Positions 19,686 to 27,627 of a stretch of DNA of 41,833 nt are shown here, one piece after another. Within the stretch, counting starts at the first letter, position 1; the number at the start of each line of letters is the position of its first letter. The notes beneath the pieces were generated by a model that saw only the letters and a program-made list of their open reading frames with translations, was not told the DNA's origin and did no database searches. The stretch comes from Phenylobacterium sp. (GTDB lineage: Bacteria > Pseudomonadota > Alphaproteobacteria > Caulobacterales > Caulobacteraceae): contig NZ_JAEUMN010000157.1 in assembly GCF_016793225.1 (NCBI RefSeq), positions 1 through 41,833 on the forward strand. The letters run 5' to 3'. A program made the translations under genes and the position numbers.

Positions 19686-21131
19686 GTGACCGCCCAGCCG
19701 ATCCTCACCGTCGCCGAGATGACCGCGGCCGACCGCGCCGCGATCGCGCGGGGCACGCCGGGCGTCGAGTTGATGGAGCGGGCGGGCGCGGCCGTGGTCG
19801 AGGCGATCGCCGCGCGCTTCAGCCCCCAGCCGACGCAGGTGCTCTGCGGACCGGGCAACAACGGCGGCGACGGCTATGTGATCGCCCGTCTGCTGAAGGC
19901 GCGGGGCTGGCCGGTCGAGGTCCGCCGGCTGGGCGAGCCGGCCACCGCCGACGCGCAGGCCATGGCCGCGCGCTGGGACGGCGAGACCCGCGCGCTGGAG
20001 GGCAGGGCCGGCGAGGGGCTCGTCGTCGATGCGCTCTTCGGGGCCGGCCTCTCGCGGCCCCTGGACGGCGTGGCCGCGCAGGCCGCCGCGGCTCTGGCCG
20101 GGCGGCCGGAGGCGGTCGTCGCGGTGGACGTTCCCAGCGGCGTGCCGGGCGACACGGGCCAGCCCAAGGGGCCCGCCGTCTGCGCCGGGCTGACCGTGAC
20201 CTTCCACGCCCGCAAGCCGGGGCTGGTGCTGGAGCCCGGCCGCAGCCTCTGCGGCGAGGTGGTGGTGGCCGACATCGGGCTGGGCGCGACGCCGTCGAAG
20301 CTCGTGGAGAATGGCCCCGAGCTCTGGCTCGCCCGCTTCCCCTGGCCGACGGCGACCGCCCACAAGCATGCCCGCGGACGCCTGATCGTGATCTCCGGCG
20401 AGGCCTGGAGCACCGGGGCCGCGCGGCTCGCGGCCCGGGCGGGCCTGCGCATCGGGGCGGGCCTCGTCACCCTCTACGCCACCGAGGAGGCGCTCGCCCC
20501 GAACGCCGCGCACCTGGAAGCCGTGATGCTGCGTCCCTTCGCGACCGACCTGGAGCTGGAGCAGGCGGCCGACACCGCCGACGCGGCCATCATCGGCCCG
20601 GCCGCGGGCGTGAGCGAGACGACCCTGCTGAACGTTCTGGCGCTCGCCCGCACGGGCGCGGCGCTGGTGATCGACGCCGACGCGATCACGGTCTTCCGGG
20701 ACGATCCCGAGGAGCTGTTCTCCGTGCTCGATCGCGACGACGTCCTCACGCCGCACGCGGGCGAGTTCGAGCGGCTGTTCCCGGGCCTGTTGAAGGCGTC
20801 GCCCGAGCGGATCACCGCCGCCCGCAAGGCCGCCGAACGAGCCGGGGCGGTCGTGCTGCTGAAAGGCCCGGACACCGTCATTGCCGCGCCGGACGGCCGC
20901 GCGGCCGTCAACGTCAACGGCTCGCCCTGGCTCGCCACCGCCGGCTCGGGCGACGTGCTGGCGGGGTTCATCGGCGGCCTGGTCAGCCAGGGCATGGACA
21001 GCTTCGAAGCCGCCTGCGCCGCCGCCTGGATCCACGCCGAAGCCGCCGACCTGCATGGTCCCGGCCTGATCTCCGAGGACCTCCCGGGCCTCGCGCCCGC
21101 GGTGCTGCGGCGGCTGTACGACGACCGCTGA
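19686..21131 (+). CDS. nnrD: bifunctional NAD(P)HX epimerase / ADP-dependent NAD(P)HX dehydratase
   Basis: Metabolite-repair enzyme of 481 residues that epimerises and dehydrates damaged NADHX and NADPHX back to NAD(P)H. The N-terminal YjeF_N half (about 1-215) holds the epimerase motif GPGNNGGDGYV (residues 55-65) and LVVDALFGAGLSRPLDG plus VDVPSGVPGDTG. The C-terminal carbohydrate-kinase-like half (about 230-481) has LTPHAGEFERLFPG, VLLKGPDTVIA and GSGDVLAG (from residue 420). I start at GTG 19686 with GGAG (19676-19679) upstream; a GTG at 19653 is an alternative. In E. coli this fusion is called YjeF/Nnr. It trails the phosphatase by 59 bases and may be in the same transcript. Confidence 0.94.
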   Translation: MTAQPILTVAEMTAADRAAIARGTPGVELMERAGAAVVEAIAARFSPQPTQVLCGPGNNGGDGYVIARLLKARGWPVEVRRLGEPATADAQAMAARWDGETRALEGRAGEGLVVDALFGAGLSRPLDGVAAQAAAALAGRPEAVVAVDVPSGVPGDTGQPKGPAVCAGLTVTFHARKPGLVLEPGRSLCGEVVVADIGLGATPSKLVENGPELWLARFPWPTATAHKHARGRLIVISGEAWSTGAARLAARAGLRIGAGLVTLYATEEALAPNAAHLEAVMLRPFATDLELEQAADTADAAIIGPAAGVSETTLLNVLALARTGAALVIDADAITVFRDDPEELFSVLDRDDVLTPHAGEFERLFPGLLKASPERITAARKAAERAGAVVLLKGPDTVIAAPDGRAAVNVNGSPWLATAGSGDVLAGFIGGLVSQGMDSFEAACAAAWIHAEAADLHGPGLISEDLPGLAPAVLRRLYDDR

Positions 21132-21165
21132 GGCGAGCCTTACCTCCCCTGTCGCGGCCGGTCAG

Positions 21166-21996
21166 CTACCCGAACATGTCGCTGGTCACGCCGCGGGCCA
21201 TCTCGCGCAGGATGTCCTCGGCCAGCGTGTCCAGCCTGGAGCCTTCGCGGTAGTCGCCGCCGGCCGCCAGCCGGGATCGGCCGTCGGCCAGCAGCTTGGC
21301 GGCTGCGGCCTCGGTGATCGGCGTCTGCGGATCGTAGACCGCCACGGGGTGGCCGCCGTGGTCGGTCATCACCCGCATCACCGGGATGTCGGTGAGCCCG
21401 TCGCCGAAGAACGCGATGCGGCTGAACGGCACCGGGCGCTCGCGGTCGACGAGGTAGGCGTTGATCCCCTCGTTGTCCCACTCGTCCAGGGTCCATTTGT
21501 TGATCCGGAACAGGTACTGGGTCTTGGCCGTGTAGTTGATCGCCAGGGCGATCCCCATGGCGTCGTCGTCCTCGTCGAACATGAAGCCCGAGGCGTAGAT
21601 GCGCTCGAACCAGCCGGCGATCGGCGAGCCCTCGATCAGCTCGCGGTTGCCGGACGAGATGATGAAGTGGCGCAGGTCCAGCCCCAGCGCCTCGGCCCGC
21701 GCGTTCTGCCGGGCGAACCAGTCCTCGACGCCCGGGAACAGCGGCAGGCTCGCGCCGCGGCGACGCCAGCTCTCCAGGCTGAGCTCAAGGCCCTTCTCGC
21801 GGGCCTTGGCGAGCATCAGGTGCATGTAGGCCAGGATGCCGTCGCCCCGCTGGGCGCGCGCCAGGCGCCCCGCCTCGGCCCAGAAGTCGGCGTGGTCCAT
21901 CCCCAGCTCGTCCGGGATGAACGCGTGTTCCTGCATGTTGCCGGGCGCGAGGGTGCCGTCGAAATCGTAGGCGAAAACGGCGAGGGGGCGGCTCAT
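21166..21996 (-). CDS. HAD-superfamily phosphatase (type IB-like)
   Basis: Predicted phosphohydrolase of 276 residues. HAD motif I is YDFDGTLAPG with nucleophile D11 and acid D13. Motif II is in FIISSGNRELIEG, and motif IV is FFGDGLTDIPVMRVM. A long helical cap (PDELGMDHADFWAEAGRLARAQRGDGILAYMHLMLAKAREKG) sits between motifs I and II. The form resembles the HAD-IB phosphoserine-phosphatase-like group, but the cap is longer and the substrate cannot be named. It is convergent with nnrD, 34 bases apart. The start ATG 21996 gives MSRPLAVFAYDFDGT, with the nucleophile at the usual distance from the N-terminus. Confidence 0.87.
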   Translation of the reverse strand: MSRPLAVFAYDFDGTLAPGNMQEHAFIPDELGMDHADFWAEAGRLARAQRGDGILAYMHLMLAKAREKGLELSLESWRRRGASLPLFPGVEDWFARQNARAEALGLDLRHFIISSGNRELIEGSPIAGWFERIYASGFMFDEDDDAMGIALAINYTAKTQYLFRINKWTLDEWDNEGINAYLVDRERPVPFSRIAFFGDGLTDIPVMRVMTDHGGHPVAVYDPQTPITEAAAAKLLADGRSRLAAGGDYREGSRLDTLAEDILREMARGVTSDMFG

Positions 21997-22036
21997 GGCC
22001 GTTCCAGTAGCGGTTTTGGAGCTTCCGGATAAGGGT

Positions 22037-22192
22037 CGCCCCGGTCCCCGCGACGGGAGGCGGGGGACCGGGGCGTACGGCGGCGGTTGTCGGGGAACAG
22101 GGCCGCTGCCGCGTTTTTGTCCGTGTGTGTGGGAGATGCGCGGACGTCGGAGTTACGAGGCCAGGGCGCGCCCGGATGCACGGGATGCATCC
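22037..22192. repeat. two hairpin/dyad structures in the 21997-22208 gap
   Basis: A very stable GC hairpin lies at 22037-22051 with 22060-22075 (15 pairs, one bulge). A separate perfect 7-bp dyad, GGATGCA-CGGGA-TGCATCC, is at 22174-22192 and is followed after ten bases by a run of seven T (22203-22209). The gap between the HAD phosphatase and the LPG-synthase-type gene has no gene. These may end the minus-strand transcript or bind a protein; neither is shown. Confidence 0.4.
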
Positions 22193-22208
22193 ACTGGTAG
22201 AATTTTTT

Positions 22209-23243
22209 TCAGGGCCGGGCGGCGCGGGCGCGTTCCCGCACGGTGTCGGCGGCCAGCGCGAGGCCCGCGATCATCAGCGGCAGCAGGAAGAAGAAGAGGC
22301 GGTAGCCCAGGAAGCCCGCGGCCAGCGCGGCGGGGTTCAGCCCCTTCGTGAGGGTCGAAAGCGTGCTCTCGAACACCCCTACGCCGCCCGGCACGTGCGA
22401 GATGAGGCCGACGATCACGGACGGCGCATAGGATCCCACGAAGGCGAAGTAGCCGATCGCACCCGCAGGTAGCAGAACCCACAGGATGGCGGCGGCCATG
22501 GCGTTGTCGATCGTCCCGATCGCGAGCTGCGCCAGGGCCACCTTGAGCGAGGGCAGCTTCACGCTGTGGCCGAACGCGCGCAGCGGCTTTCTCAGCACGG
22601 CGCACAGCACGACGTAGCCGCCAACGCCCGCCAGAAGCAGCCCGCCGAGCACGTCGGCGACCGGATTGGCGATGCGGCTGACCGCGGCGATCTCGTGGCT
22701 GCCCGCCAGCAGCAGGCTGAAGCCCGCCAGGGTCGCGATGCCGGCGGTGAAGGTGAAGCTGTTGAACACGGTGGCCGCCGCCACCTGGCGCAGGGTGATC
22801 CCGTGCTTGGCGTAGAAGCGGGCCCGCACCGCCCCCGCGACGAGCAGGTTCGCGCCCAGGCTGTGCGACAGGGCGCAGGCGATGAAGCCCCCCGCCATGG
22901 CCGAGCCGGCGCCGATGCGGGCGCCGGCCCATCGCAGGCCCATCAGCTCGACGACCCCCATCAGGGCGAAGCTTCCGGCCGACAGGCCGATGGCCATCAG
23001 CGTCGAGTCCCAGCCCCAGGCGCGGATCGCCGCGGCCAGCTCCTGGGGGCTGAGGTCGTGGAATTCCCGCCACAGGATGAACGCCGCCGCCGCCAGCAGG
23101 ATCACGGCCACGAAATGCCAGATCGCGCCGCCCAGGAACCGCCCGAACCGCGAGCCCTGCGTCTCGGGCAGGACGGCGGCCAGTTCCTCTTCCACGTCCT
23201 CGGGGAGGGAGCCGGGCCGCGCGTCGGGGTCTTGGGCTAGCAA
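22209..23243 (-). CDS. lysylphosphatidylglycerol synthase TM-domain family (UPF0104) membrane protein
   Basis: Integral inner-membrane protein of about 344 residues of the flippase-like family related to the membrane part of MprF and AglD. About eight hydrophobic segments are visible, including FVAVILLAAAAFILW, LMAIGLSAGSFALMGVVELMGL, GFIACALSHSLGANLLV, VADVLGGLLLAGVGGYVVLCAVL and LFFFLLPLMIAGLAL. The family motif is clear in GLISHVPGGVGVFES near the C-terminus, as is the SHSLGANLLVAGAVRARFY segment. There is no aminoacyl-transferase domain. The start is uncertain: TTG 23243 gives a reasonable N-terminus (LLAQDPDARPGSLPEDVEEEL), while a TTG at 23306 would add 21 Arg/Trp-rich residues. It probably moves or modifies a lipid; the substrate is unknown. 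Confidence 0.83.
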   Translation of the reverse strand: MLAQDPDARPGSLPEDVEEELAAVLPETQGSRFGRFLGGAIWHFVAVILLAAAAFILWREFHDLSPQELAAAIRAWGWDSTLMAIGLSAGSFALMGVVELMGLRWAGARIGAGSAMAGGFIACALSHSLGANLLVAGAVRARFYAKHGITLRQVAAATVFNSFTFTAGIATLAGFSLLLAGSHEIAAVSRIANPVADVLGGLLLAGVGGYVVLCAVLRKPLRAFGHSVKLPSLKVALAQLAIGTIDNAMAAAILWVLLPAGAIGYFAFVGSYAPSVIVGLISHVPGGVGVFESTLSTLTKGLNPAALAAGFLGYRLFFFLLPLMIAGLALAADTVRERARAARP

Positions 23244-23354
23244 GGCTCGGTCAGCTCCGCGGAATCGGGCCCAGGCCCATGGTCGGCTTCGGGAACCGAA
23301 GCGCAAGGCGCAGGTTTCTCCGTCAGCATCAAGACCGTTTCAAGGAGACGCTGG

Positions 23355-23900
23355 ATGGCGCGGGAAGACTGGCGCGACCTGGAGAGCGAGCGTCTGCGGC
23401 GCCTGAGGGACCGCGACCGCGACGACTACGGCCAGGCGGATTACTCAGACCGCTACGCCTACGATCCGGAGCACCGGACCGGGTACCGGGTGGACCGGGA
23501 CGAGCGTTGGGACCGACGCGACGAGCGGCGCCCGCTCGGCGAGGTGCGGGCCTACGACGAACCCCGCCGCTACGACGAGGGCCGTTACCGCGACGATCCG
23601 CCCCGCCATGACGACCGCCGCCGCGCCGACGCCTGGGCCGACCGCCGGCAGGGACGCCGCGACGGGCCCTCCGACCGGGTGCTCTGGGCGGTGATCACCG
23701 AGCGGCTCGAGGACGAGCGGCGACTGGATCTCAGCGACGTCGAGGTGGACGTGCGCAACGGCGAGGTGATCCTGAACGGCACCGTCCGGCGCAAGGCCGA
23801 CAAGCGCCGCATCGAGGATGTCGCCGACGTCGACGGCGTCGTGAACGTGCAGAACAACCTTCGCGTCCGCGAGCAGCACCGACGCTGGATGTTCCTCTAG
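23355..23900 (+). CDS. BON-domain protein with disordered charged N-terminus
   Basis: Protein of 181 residues. The last ~75 form a BON domain (DRVLWAVITERLEDERRLDLSDVEVDVRNGEVILNGTVRRKADKRRIEDVADVDGVVNVQNNLRV), a fold thought to bind phospholipids or help envelope proteins. The first ~105 residues are extremely rich in Arg, Asp and Tyr (for example DRDRDDYGQADYSDRYAYDPEH) and must be disordered. There is no signal peptide, so it is probably cytosolic or membrane-surface associated; BON proteins such as OsmY are usually exported. The start ATG 23355 has AAGGAGACGC upstream. Its TAG is interleaved with the CTA of the convergent VanZ-like gene. The function is not known. Confidence 0.85.
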   Translation: MAREDWRDLESERLRRLRDRDRDDYGQADYSDRYAYDPEHRTGYRVDRDERWDRRDERRPLGEVRAYDEPRRYDEGRYRDDPPRHDDRRRADAWADRRQGRRDGPSDRVLWAVITERLEDERRLDLSDVEVDVRNGEVILNGTVRRKADKRRIEDVADVDGVVNVQNNLRVREQHRRWMFL

Positions 23901-24310
23901 CCGGCGCCGGGCCGTTCGAAGCGCCGCCGGAAGTGCGCCACCGCCACGGGCGCCAGCGCGGCGGCCAGTCCCCCCAGGTCGGCGACCCAGTTGTCGATCA
24001 GCGGCCGAAGCCGCGCGCCCGAGAGCAGATGAAGGCTCTCCAGGACGGTGGCGAAAGCGAAGATCCGGAACGCCACCTGGCGGATCGGAGTCCGGGGCGA
24101 GGCGGCGAGGCCCAGGAGGCCCGCCACATAGTAGGCTGCGAAGTGCTGCAGGTTGGTCGAGCGCACGAAATCCGGCACCAGGCGCGAGGGCAGGAAGACC
24201 GCCACGACGATCGCCAGAAGCGCGCCCAGGAACGCCACGCGCGCCAGCACCGCCAACGGGCCTGTGGCAGGGTAGGGGCCGTTGCCGAAGAGGCTGCGGT
24301 CGGGTTCCAT
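23897..24310 (-). CDS. VanZ-like family membrane protein
   Basis: Small inner-membrane protein of 137 residues with four predicted hydrophobic segments: VLARVAFLGALLAIVVAVFL, FAAYYVAGLLGLAAS, AFRIFAFATVLESLHLLS and WVADLGGLAAALAPVAVA. The pattern with NLQHFAAYYVAG (the His after a polar residue) and the ending DNWVADLGGLAAAL is typical of the VanZ-like fold (PF04892 type). The biochemical role of this family is unclear outside teicoplanin-resistance VanZ, and nothing here suggests antibiotic resistance. Its last codon overlaps the BON gene end in a shared CTAG. Confidence 0.8.
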   Translation of the reverse strand: MEPDRSLFGNGPYPATGPLAVLARVAFLGALLAIVVAVFLPSRLVPDFVRSTNLQHFAAYYVAGLLGLAASPRTPIRQVAFRIFAFATVLESLHLLSGARLRPLIDNWVADLGGLAAALAPVAVAHFRRRFERPGAG

Positions 24311-24379
24311 CGCCCGCGAGGCTAAGGCGCGGCGCCCACGACGGGAACCCCCTGCGCCGCCTGGATCGTTCTAGGGCCC

Positions 24380-24697
24380 ATGAGCAAGCCGATCACCGTC
24401 ACCATCCCGCACCAGCTGGGCCGCGCCGAAGCCCGCCGCCGCATCTCCGAGGGCCTCGGCGGCCTCACCAGCCAGATCGGCGCCGTGGGCGAGCTGAAGC
24501 AGAGCTGGACGGGTGACCGGCTCGCCTTCTCGCTGCAGGCGATCGGCCAGACCATCACCGGGTCCATCGACGTGTCCGACCAGGACGTCCGGCTGGACGT
24601 GGTCCTGCCGGGCATCTTCGGCATGATCGCCAACAAGCTGAAGGGCCGGCTCCAGAACGAGGGCCAGATCCTGCTCGGCGGTCCCAAGCGAGGCTGA
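24380..24697 (+). CDS. polyhydroxyalkanoate-system (PHA granule-associated) family protein
   Basis: Cytosolic protein of 105 residues of the PHA_gran_rgn family (PF09650 type). The recognisable features are the N-terminal SKPITVTIPHQLGRAEARRRISEGL, the central QSWTGDRLAFSLQAIGQTITGSIDVSD and the C-terminal VVLPGIFGMIANKLKGRLQNEGQILL. The family was named because some members lie in PHA operons; many members, as here, are far from phaC/phaZ, so a granule role is only a family hint. ATG 24380 starts MSKPITVTIPH. It is the first of two small plus-strand genes before the convergent ABC-F gene. Confidence 0.84.
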   Translation: MSKPITVTIPHQLGRAEARRRISEGLGGLTSQIGAVGELKQSWTGDRLAFSLQAIGQTITGSIDVSDQDVRLDVVLPGIFGMIANKLKGRLQNEGQILLGGPKRG

Positions 24698-24781
24698 CCG
24701 CACGGGACGTCGATGCGGCTACGGCCAAGGCAACCCCTTCGCCTGGCCGACGTTCCCCATACCGAATGCGAGGAGCGTCAA

Positions 24782-25060
24782 ATGCAAACCGGTAAGCACG
24801 ACAAGGATCGCGGCCTGACCCACGGCACGAGCGGGGCGACCGCCGACCTGGCCACGGACCCGACCTGCGACATCAGGGAACAGCGCAGCGTGGAAGGTCC
24901 TTCGAGCCGCAGCGCCGAGCCGCTGCCGGAAGGCCAGAAGCACGATCATCTCGCGGAGCGCGAGGCCTCGGCCGAGGACCGTCAGGAGGCGCTGCTGGAC
25001 GAGGCGATCGAGGAGACCTTCCCCGGCTCGGATCCCATCAGCCCCAAGCACATCACCTGA
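24782..25060 (+). CDS. small acidic protein with FPGSDP-type C-terminal motif
   Basis: Hypothetical acidic protein of 92 residues. The N-terminal two thirds are hydrophilic and low in hydrophobic residues (KHDKDRGLTHGTSGATADLATDPT, SSRSAEPLPEGQKHDHLAEREAS). The end is LDEAIEETFPGSDPISPKHIT, a short conserved-looking tail (LDEA.EETFP.SDP) that I recall from several small alphaproteobacterial proteins of unknown function. There is no signal peptide or TM segment. ATG 24782 is chosen because GAGGAG lies nine bases before it; the frame is open upstream to 24713 without good context. Its stop overlaps the end of the convergent ABC-F gene by eight bases. It could be a stress-related or intrinsically disordered protein, but this is not shown. 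Confidence 0.68.
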   Translation: MQTGKHDKDRGLTHGTSGATADLATDPTCDIREQRSVEGPSSRSAEPLPEGQKHDHLAEREASAEDRQEALLDEAIEETFPGSDPISPKHIT

Positions 25061-26930
25061 GGACCGCCTCGTAGGCCTCCTGGGCCTCGATCCACTCCAG
25101 TTCCGCCCGCTCCAGGGCGGCCTGTGCGGCCTCCCGCCTGCGCCCCAGCTCAGCGGCCTTGGCGGGGTCGCCCGAGAAGGTCGCCGGGTCCGCGAGGGCC
25201 CGATCGATGATCGCCACCAGTTCGGTGGCCTTCTGCAGGGCGGCCTCGGCCGCTTCCGCCCGTCGGCGGGCGGGTCCCGTGGGAACCCGGGCCCTTGCCG
25301 GCGGCGGCGGAGGCGGCGGCGGCGGAGCGGTCTCGGCTTTCACCTGCGTCGGGCTTCGCGCGGCCATCCGGGCGCGCTCCAGGACGAAGTTGGCGTAGTC
25401 CTCCAGGTCGCCGTCGAACGGCTCGATGCCGCCGTCGGCGGCGAGCCATAGCCGGTCGGCCACCAGTTCCATCAGCGACCGGTCGTGGGTGATCAGGATG
25501 ACCGCGCCCTCGTACGCGTTCAGCGCGTCCAGCAGCGCGCGGCGCGAGTCGATGTCGAGGTGGTTGGTCGGCTCGTCGAGGATCAGGAGGTGAGGCGCCT
25601 CCATCGCCACCAGGTTCAGCAGCAGGCGCGCCCGCTCGCCCCCCGACAGGTTGGCGACCGTCGTCTCCACCTTCTCGAAGCCGATCCCGAACTGCGCCAG
25701 CCGGTTGCGCCGTGACGCCTCCGTCGCCTCGGGCATCACCCGGCGGATGATCTCCAGCGGGGTGTCGTCGGGGTCCATCGCCTCGATCTGGTGCTGGTGG
25801 AACCAGCCGACCTTGAGGCGCGGGGAGCGGTGCAGCCGCCCGGTCTCGGCGTTCAGCGCGCCTGCGACCAGCTTGGCGAAGGTGGATTTGCCGGCGCCGT
25901 TGACTCCCAGCAGCCCGATGCGGTCGTCCACGTCCAGGCGCAGGTTCAGCTTCTTCAGGATCGGCGGTCCGCCATAGCCCACGGCGGCGTCCTCCAGCCG
26001 CAGCAGCGGCGGCGCCAGCGGCCGCTCGGGCGAGGGCAGCACGAACGGCGTCACCCGCTCCTCCACCACCGCGGCGACCGGCGGCAGGCGCGCGATCATC
26101 TTCAGGCGCGACTGCGCCTGGCGGGCCTTGGACTCCTTGTAGCGGAACCGGTCCACGAACGACTGCAGGTGGGCCCGCTGCGCCTCGATCTTCACGCGCA
26201 TCGCCTCCTGCAAACGCAGCTTCTCGGTCAGCTGCCGCTCGAAGGCGTCGTAGCCGCCGACGTACAGGTTCAGCTTCCCGTCCTTCAGGTGCAGGATGTG
26301 GTCGCACGAGTTGTTCAGCAGTTCGCGGTCGTGGCTGATCACGATGGCGCTGTGGGGGTACTTCTTGAGGCGCGCCTCGAGCCAGAGCGCCCCTTCCAGA
26401 TCCAGGTAGTTGGTGGGTTCGTCCAGCAGCAGCAGGTCGGGCTCGGCGAACAGGCTCGCGGCCAGCGCGACGCGCATCCGCCAGCCGCCCGAGAACTCGG
26501 CCATCGGCCGCGCCAGGTCGGCCTGGCTGAATCCCAGGCCCGCGAGGATCTCGGCGGCGCGCGAAGGGGCGCGATCGGCGTCGATCTCGATCAGGCGCGC
26601 GTAGATGTCGCCCAGGTCCTCGGGGGGCGCGGTGTCCAGCCGCCCCAGCAGGGTGTGCCGCTCGACATCGGCCTCGAGCACGGTGTCGAGCAGCGACACG
26701 GGAGTGGCGGGGTGCTCCTGGTCGACCGATCCGATCCGGGCATGGCGCGGCAGGCCGATCTCGCCCGAGCCGTGGACGAGCTGGCCCAGGATGACCTTGA
26801 ACAGCGTGGTCTTGCCCACGCCGTTGCGCCCCACGAGGCCGACCTTGGCGTCCTTGGGCAGGGTGACCGTGGCGTGGTCGAAGAAGCGGCGTCCCCAGGC
26901 GTCGAGGACAAGGTCGTTGATCTGCAACAT
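25053..26930 (-). CDS. ABC-F family ATPase (translation-associated, YheS/Uup-like)
   Basis: Soluble ABC-F protein of 625 residues with two ATPase domains and no TM segment; such proteins act on the ribosome. Domain 1 has Walker A GRNGVGKTT, signature FSGGWRMRVALA and Walker B LLLLDEPTNYLD. Domain 2 has GVNGAGKST, LSGGERARLLLNL and LLILDEPTNHLD. The interdomain linker (about 240-300, EKLRLQEAMRVKIEAQRAHLQSFVDRFRYKESKARQAQSRLKMI) is the P-site tRNA interaction motif region. After domain 2 a run of nine prolines (about residues 536-544) leads to an Arg/Glu/Ala-rich C-terminal coiled coil. The overall order and the C-terminal coiled coil fit YheS or Uup; I do not separate them. It is convergent with the 92-aa gene. 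Confidence 0.92.
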   Translation of the reverse strand: MLQINDLVLDAWGRRFFDHATVTLPKDAKVGLVGRNGVGKTTLFKVILGQLVHGSGEIGLPRHARIGSVDQEHPATPVSLLDTVLEADVERHTLLGRLDTAPPEDLGDIYARLIEIDADRAPSRAAEILAGLGFSQADLARPMAEFSGGWRMRVALAASLFAEPDLLLLDEPTNYLDLEGALWLEARLKKYPHSAIVISHDRELLNNSCDHILHLKDGKLNLYVGGYDAFERQLTEKLRLQEAMRVKIEAQRAHLQSFVDRFRYKESKARQAQSRLKMIARLPPVAAVVEERVTPFVLPSPERPLAPPLLRLEDAAVGYGGPPILKKLNLRLDVDDRIGLLGVNGAGKSTFAKLVAGALNAETGRLHRSPRLKVGWFHQHQIEAMDPDDTPLEIIRRVMPEATEASRRNRLAQFGIGFEKVETTVANLSGGERARLLLNLVAMEAPHLLILDEPTNHLDIDSRRALLDALNAYEGAVILITHDRSLMELVADRLWLAADGGIEPFDGDLEDYANFVLERARMAARSPTQVKAETAPPPPPPPPPARARVPTGPARRRAEAAEAALQKATELVAIIDRALADPATFSGDPAKAAELGRRREAAQAALERAELEWIEAQEAYEAVLR

Positions 26931-27113
26931 GGGGCTAGCTGGCGGGGGGCTCTATCAGACGCGCGCGGGTGCGTCATGCCTGCGCGAATCTGGCCCGGCG
27001 CCCGGGGCGCATCCCGGGTTGCGCTGGCGGGCGGCATCACGATATAGACCGCGCCACTCGCGCGGGGGCCTGCCCCGCGTCTTTCCCACATCTGCAGTAG
27101 CCCAGCGGAGCCC

Positions 27114-27533
27114 ATGACCGAACGCACCTTCTCGATCATCAAGCCGGACGCCACGCGGCGGAACCTGACCGGCAAGATCAACGCGGTGATCGAAGACGCC
27201 GGCCTGCGGATCGTGGCTCAGCGCCGCATCCGGATGAGCAAGGCCCAGGCCGAGAAGTTCTACGAGGTGCACAAGGAGCGCCCGTTCTACGGCGAGCTCG
27301 TCGACTTCATGACCTCCGCGCCGGTCGTGGTGCAGGTGCTGGAAGGCCCGAACGCCGTGGCGAAGTACCGTGAGGTGATGGGCGCCACCAACCCGGCCCA
27401 GGCCGCCGACGGCACGATCCGCAAGCTCTACGCCGAGAGCGTGGGCGAGAACTCGGTGCACGGTTCGGACAGCCTGGAAAACGCCGGGATCGAGATCGCG
27501 CAGTTCTTCAAGGACGACGAGATCGTCGGCTGA
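27114..27533 (+). CDS. ndk: nucleoside diphosphate kinase
   Basis: Enzyme of 139 residues that transfers phosphate from ATP to other nucleoside diphosphates through a phosphohistidine. The phosphorylated residue is H116 in [31 protein letters not shown] opens the protein, and [25 protein letters not shown] and [19 protein letters not shown] are conserved. The length is standard for a bacterial NDK. ATG 27114 is preceded by GGAGCCC. It is divergent from the ABC-F gene, with 183 bases between them. A weak hairpin follows its stop. Confidence 0.98.
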   Translation: MTERTFSIIKPDATRRNLTGKINAVIEDAGLRIVAQRRIRMSKAQAEKFYEVHKERPFYGELVDFMTSAPVVVQVLEGPNAVAKYREVMGATNPAQAADGTIRKLYAESVGENSVHGSDSLENAGIEIAQFFKDDEIVG

Positions 27534-27549
27534 GGTCGCGCAACCTCTC

Positions 27550-27579
27550 GGCTCCCGCGGGGGTTTCCCTCGCGGGGCC
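27550..27579 (+). terminator. possible weak terminator after ndk
   Basis: GGCTCCCGCG (27550-27559) pairs with CGCGGGGCC (27571-27579), with one bulge and an 11-base loop, 16 bases after the ndk stop. No clear T-run follows, so termination is uncertain. Confidence 0.35.
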
Positions 27580-27627
27580 AACCAGTTTCATCAACTGCCA
27601 TAAGTGAACATGAGAGAATCCAAGGTC

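Noticed and set aside
21349-22032. 227-residue plus-strand frame opposite the HAD phosphatase
   Set aside because: It is antisense to a gene with clear HAD motifs, and its composition is of the shadow type.
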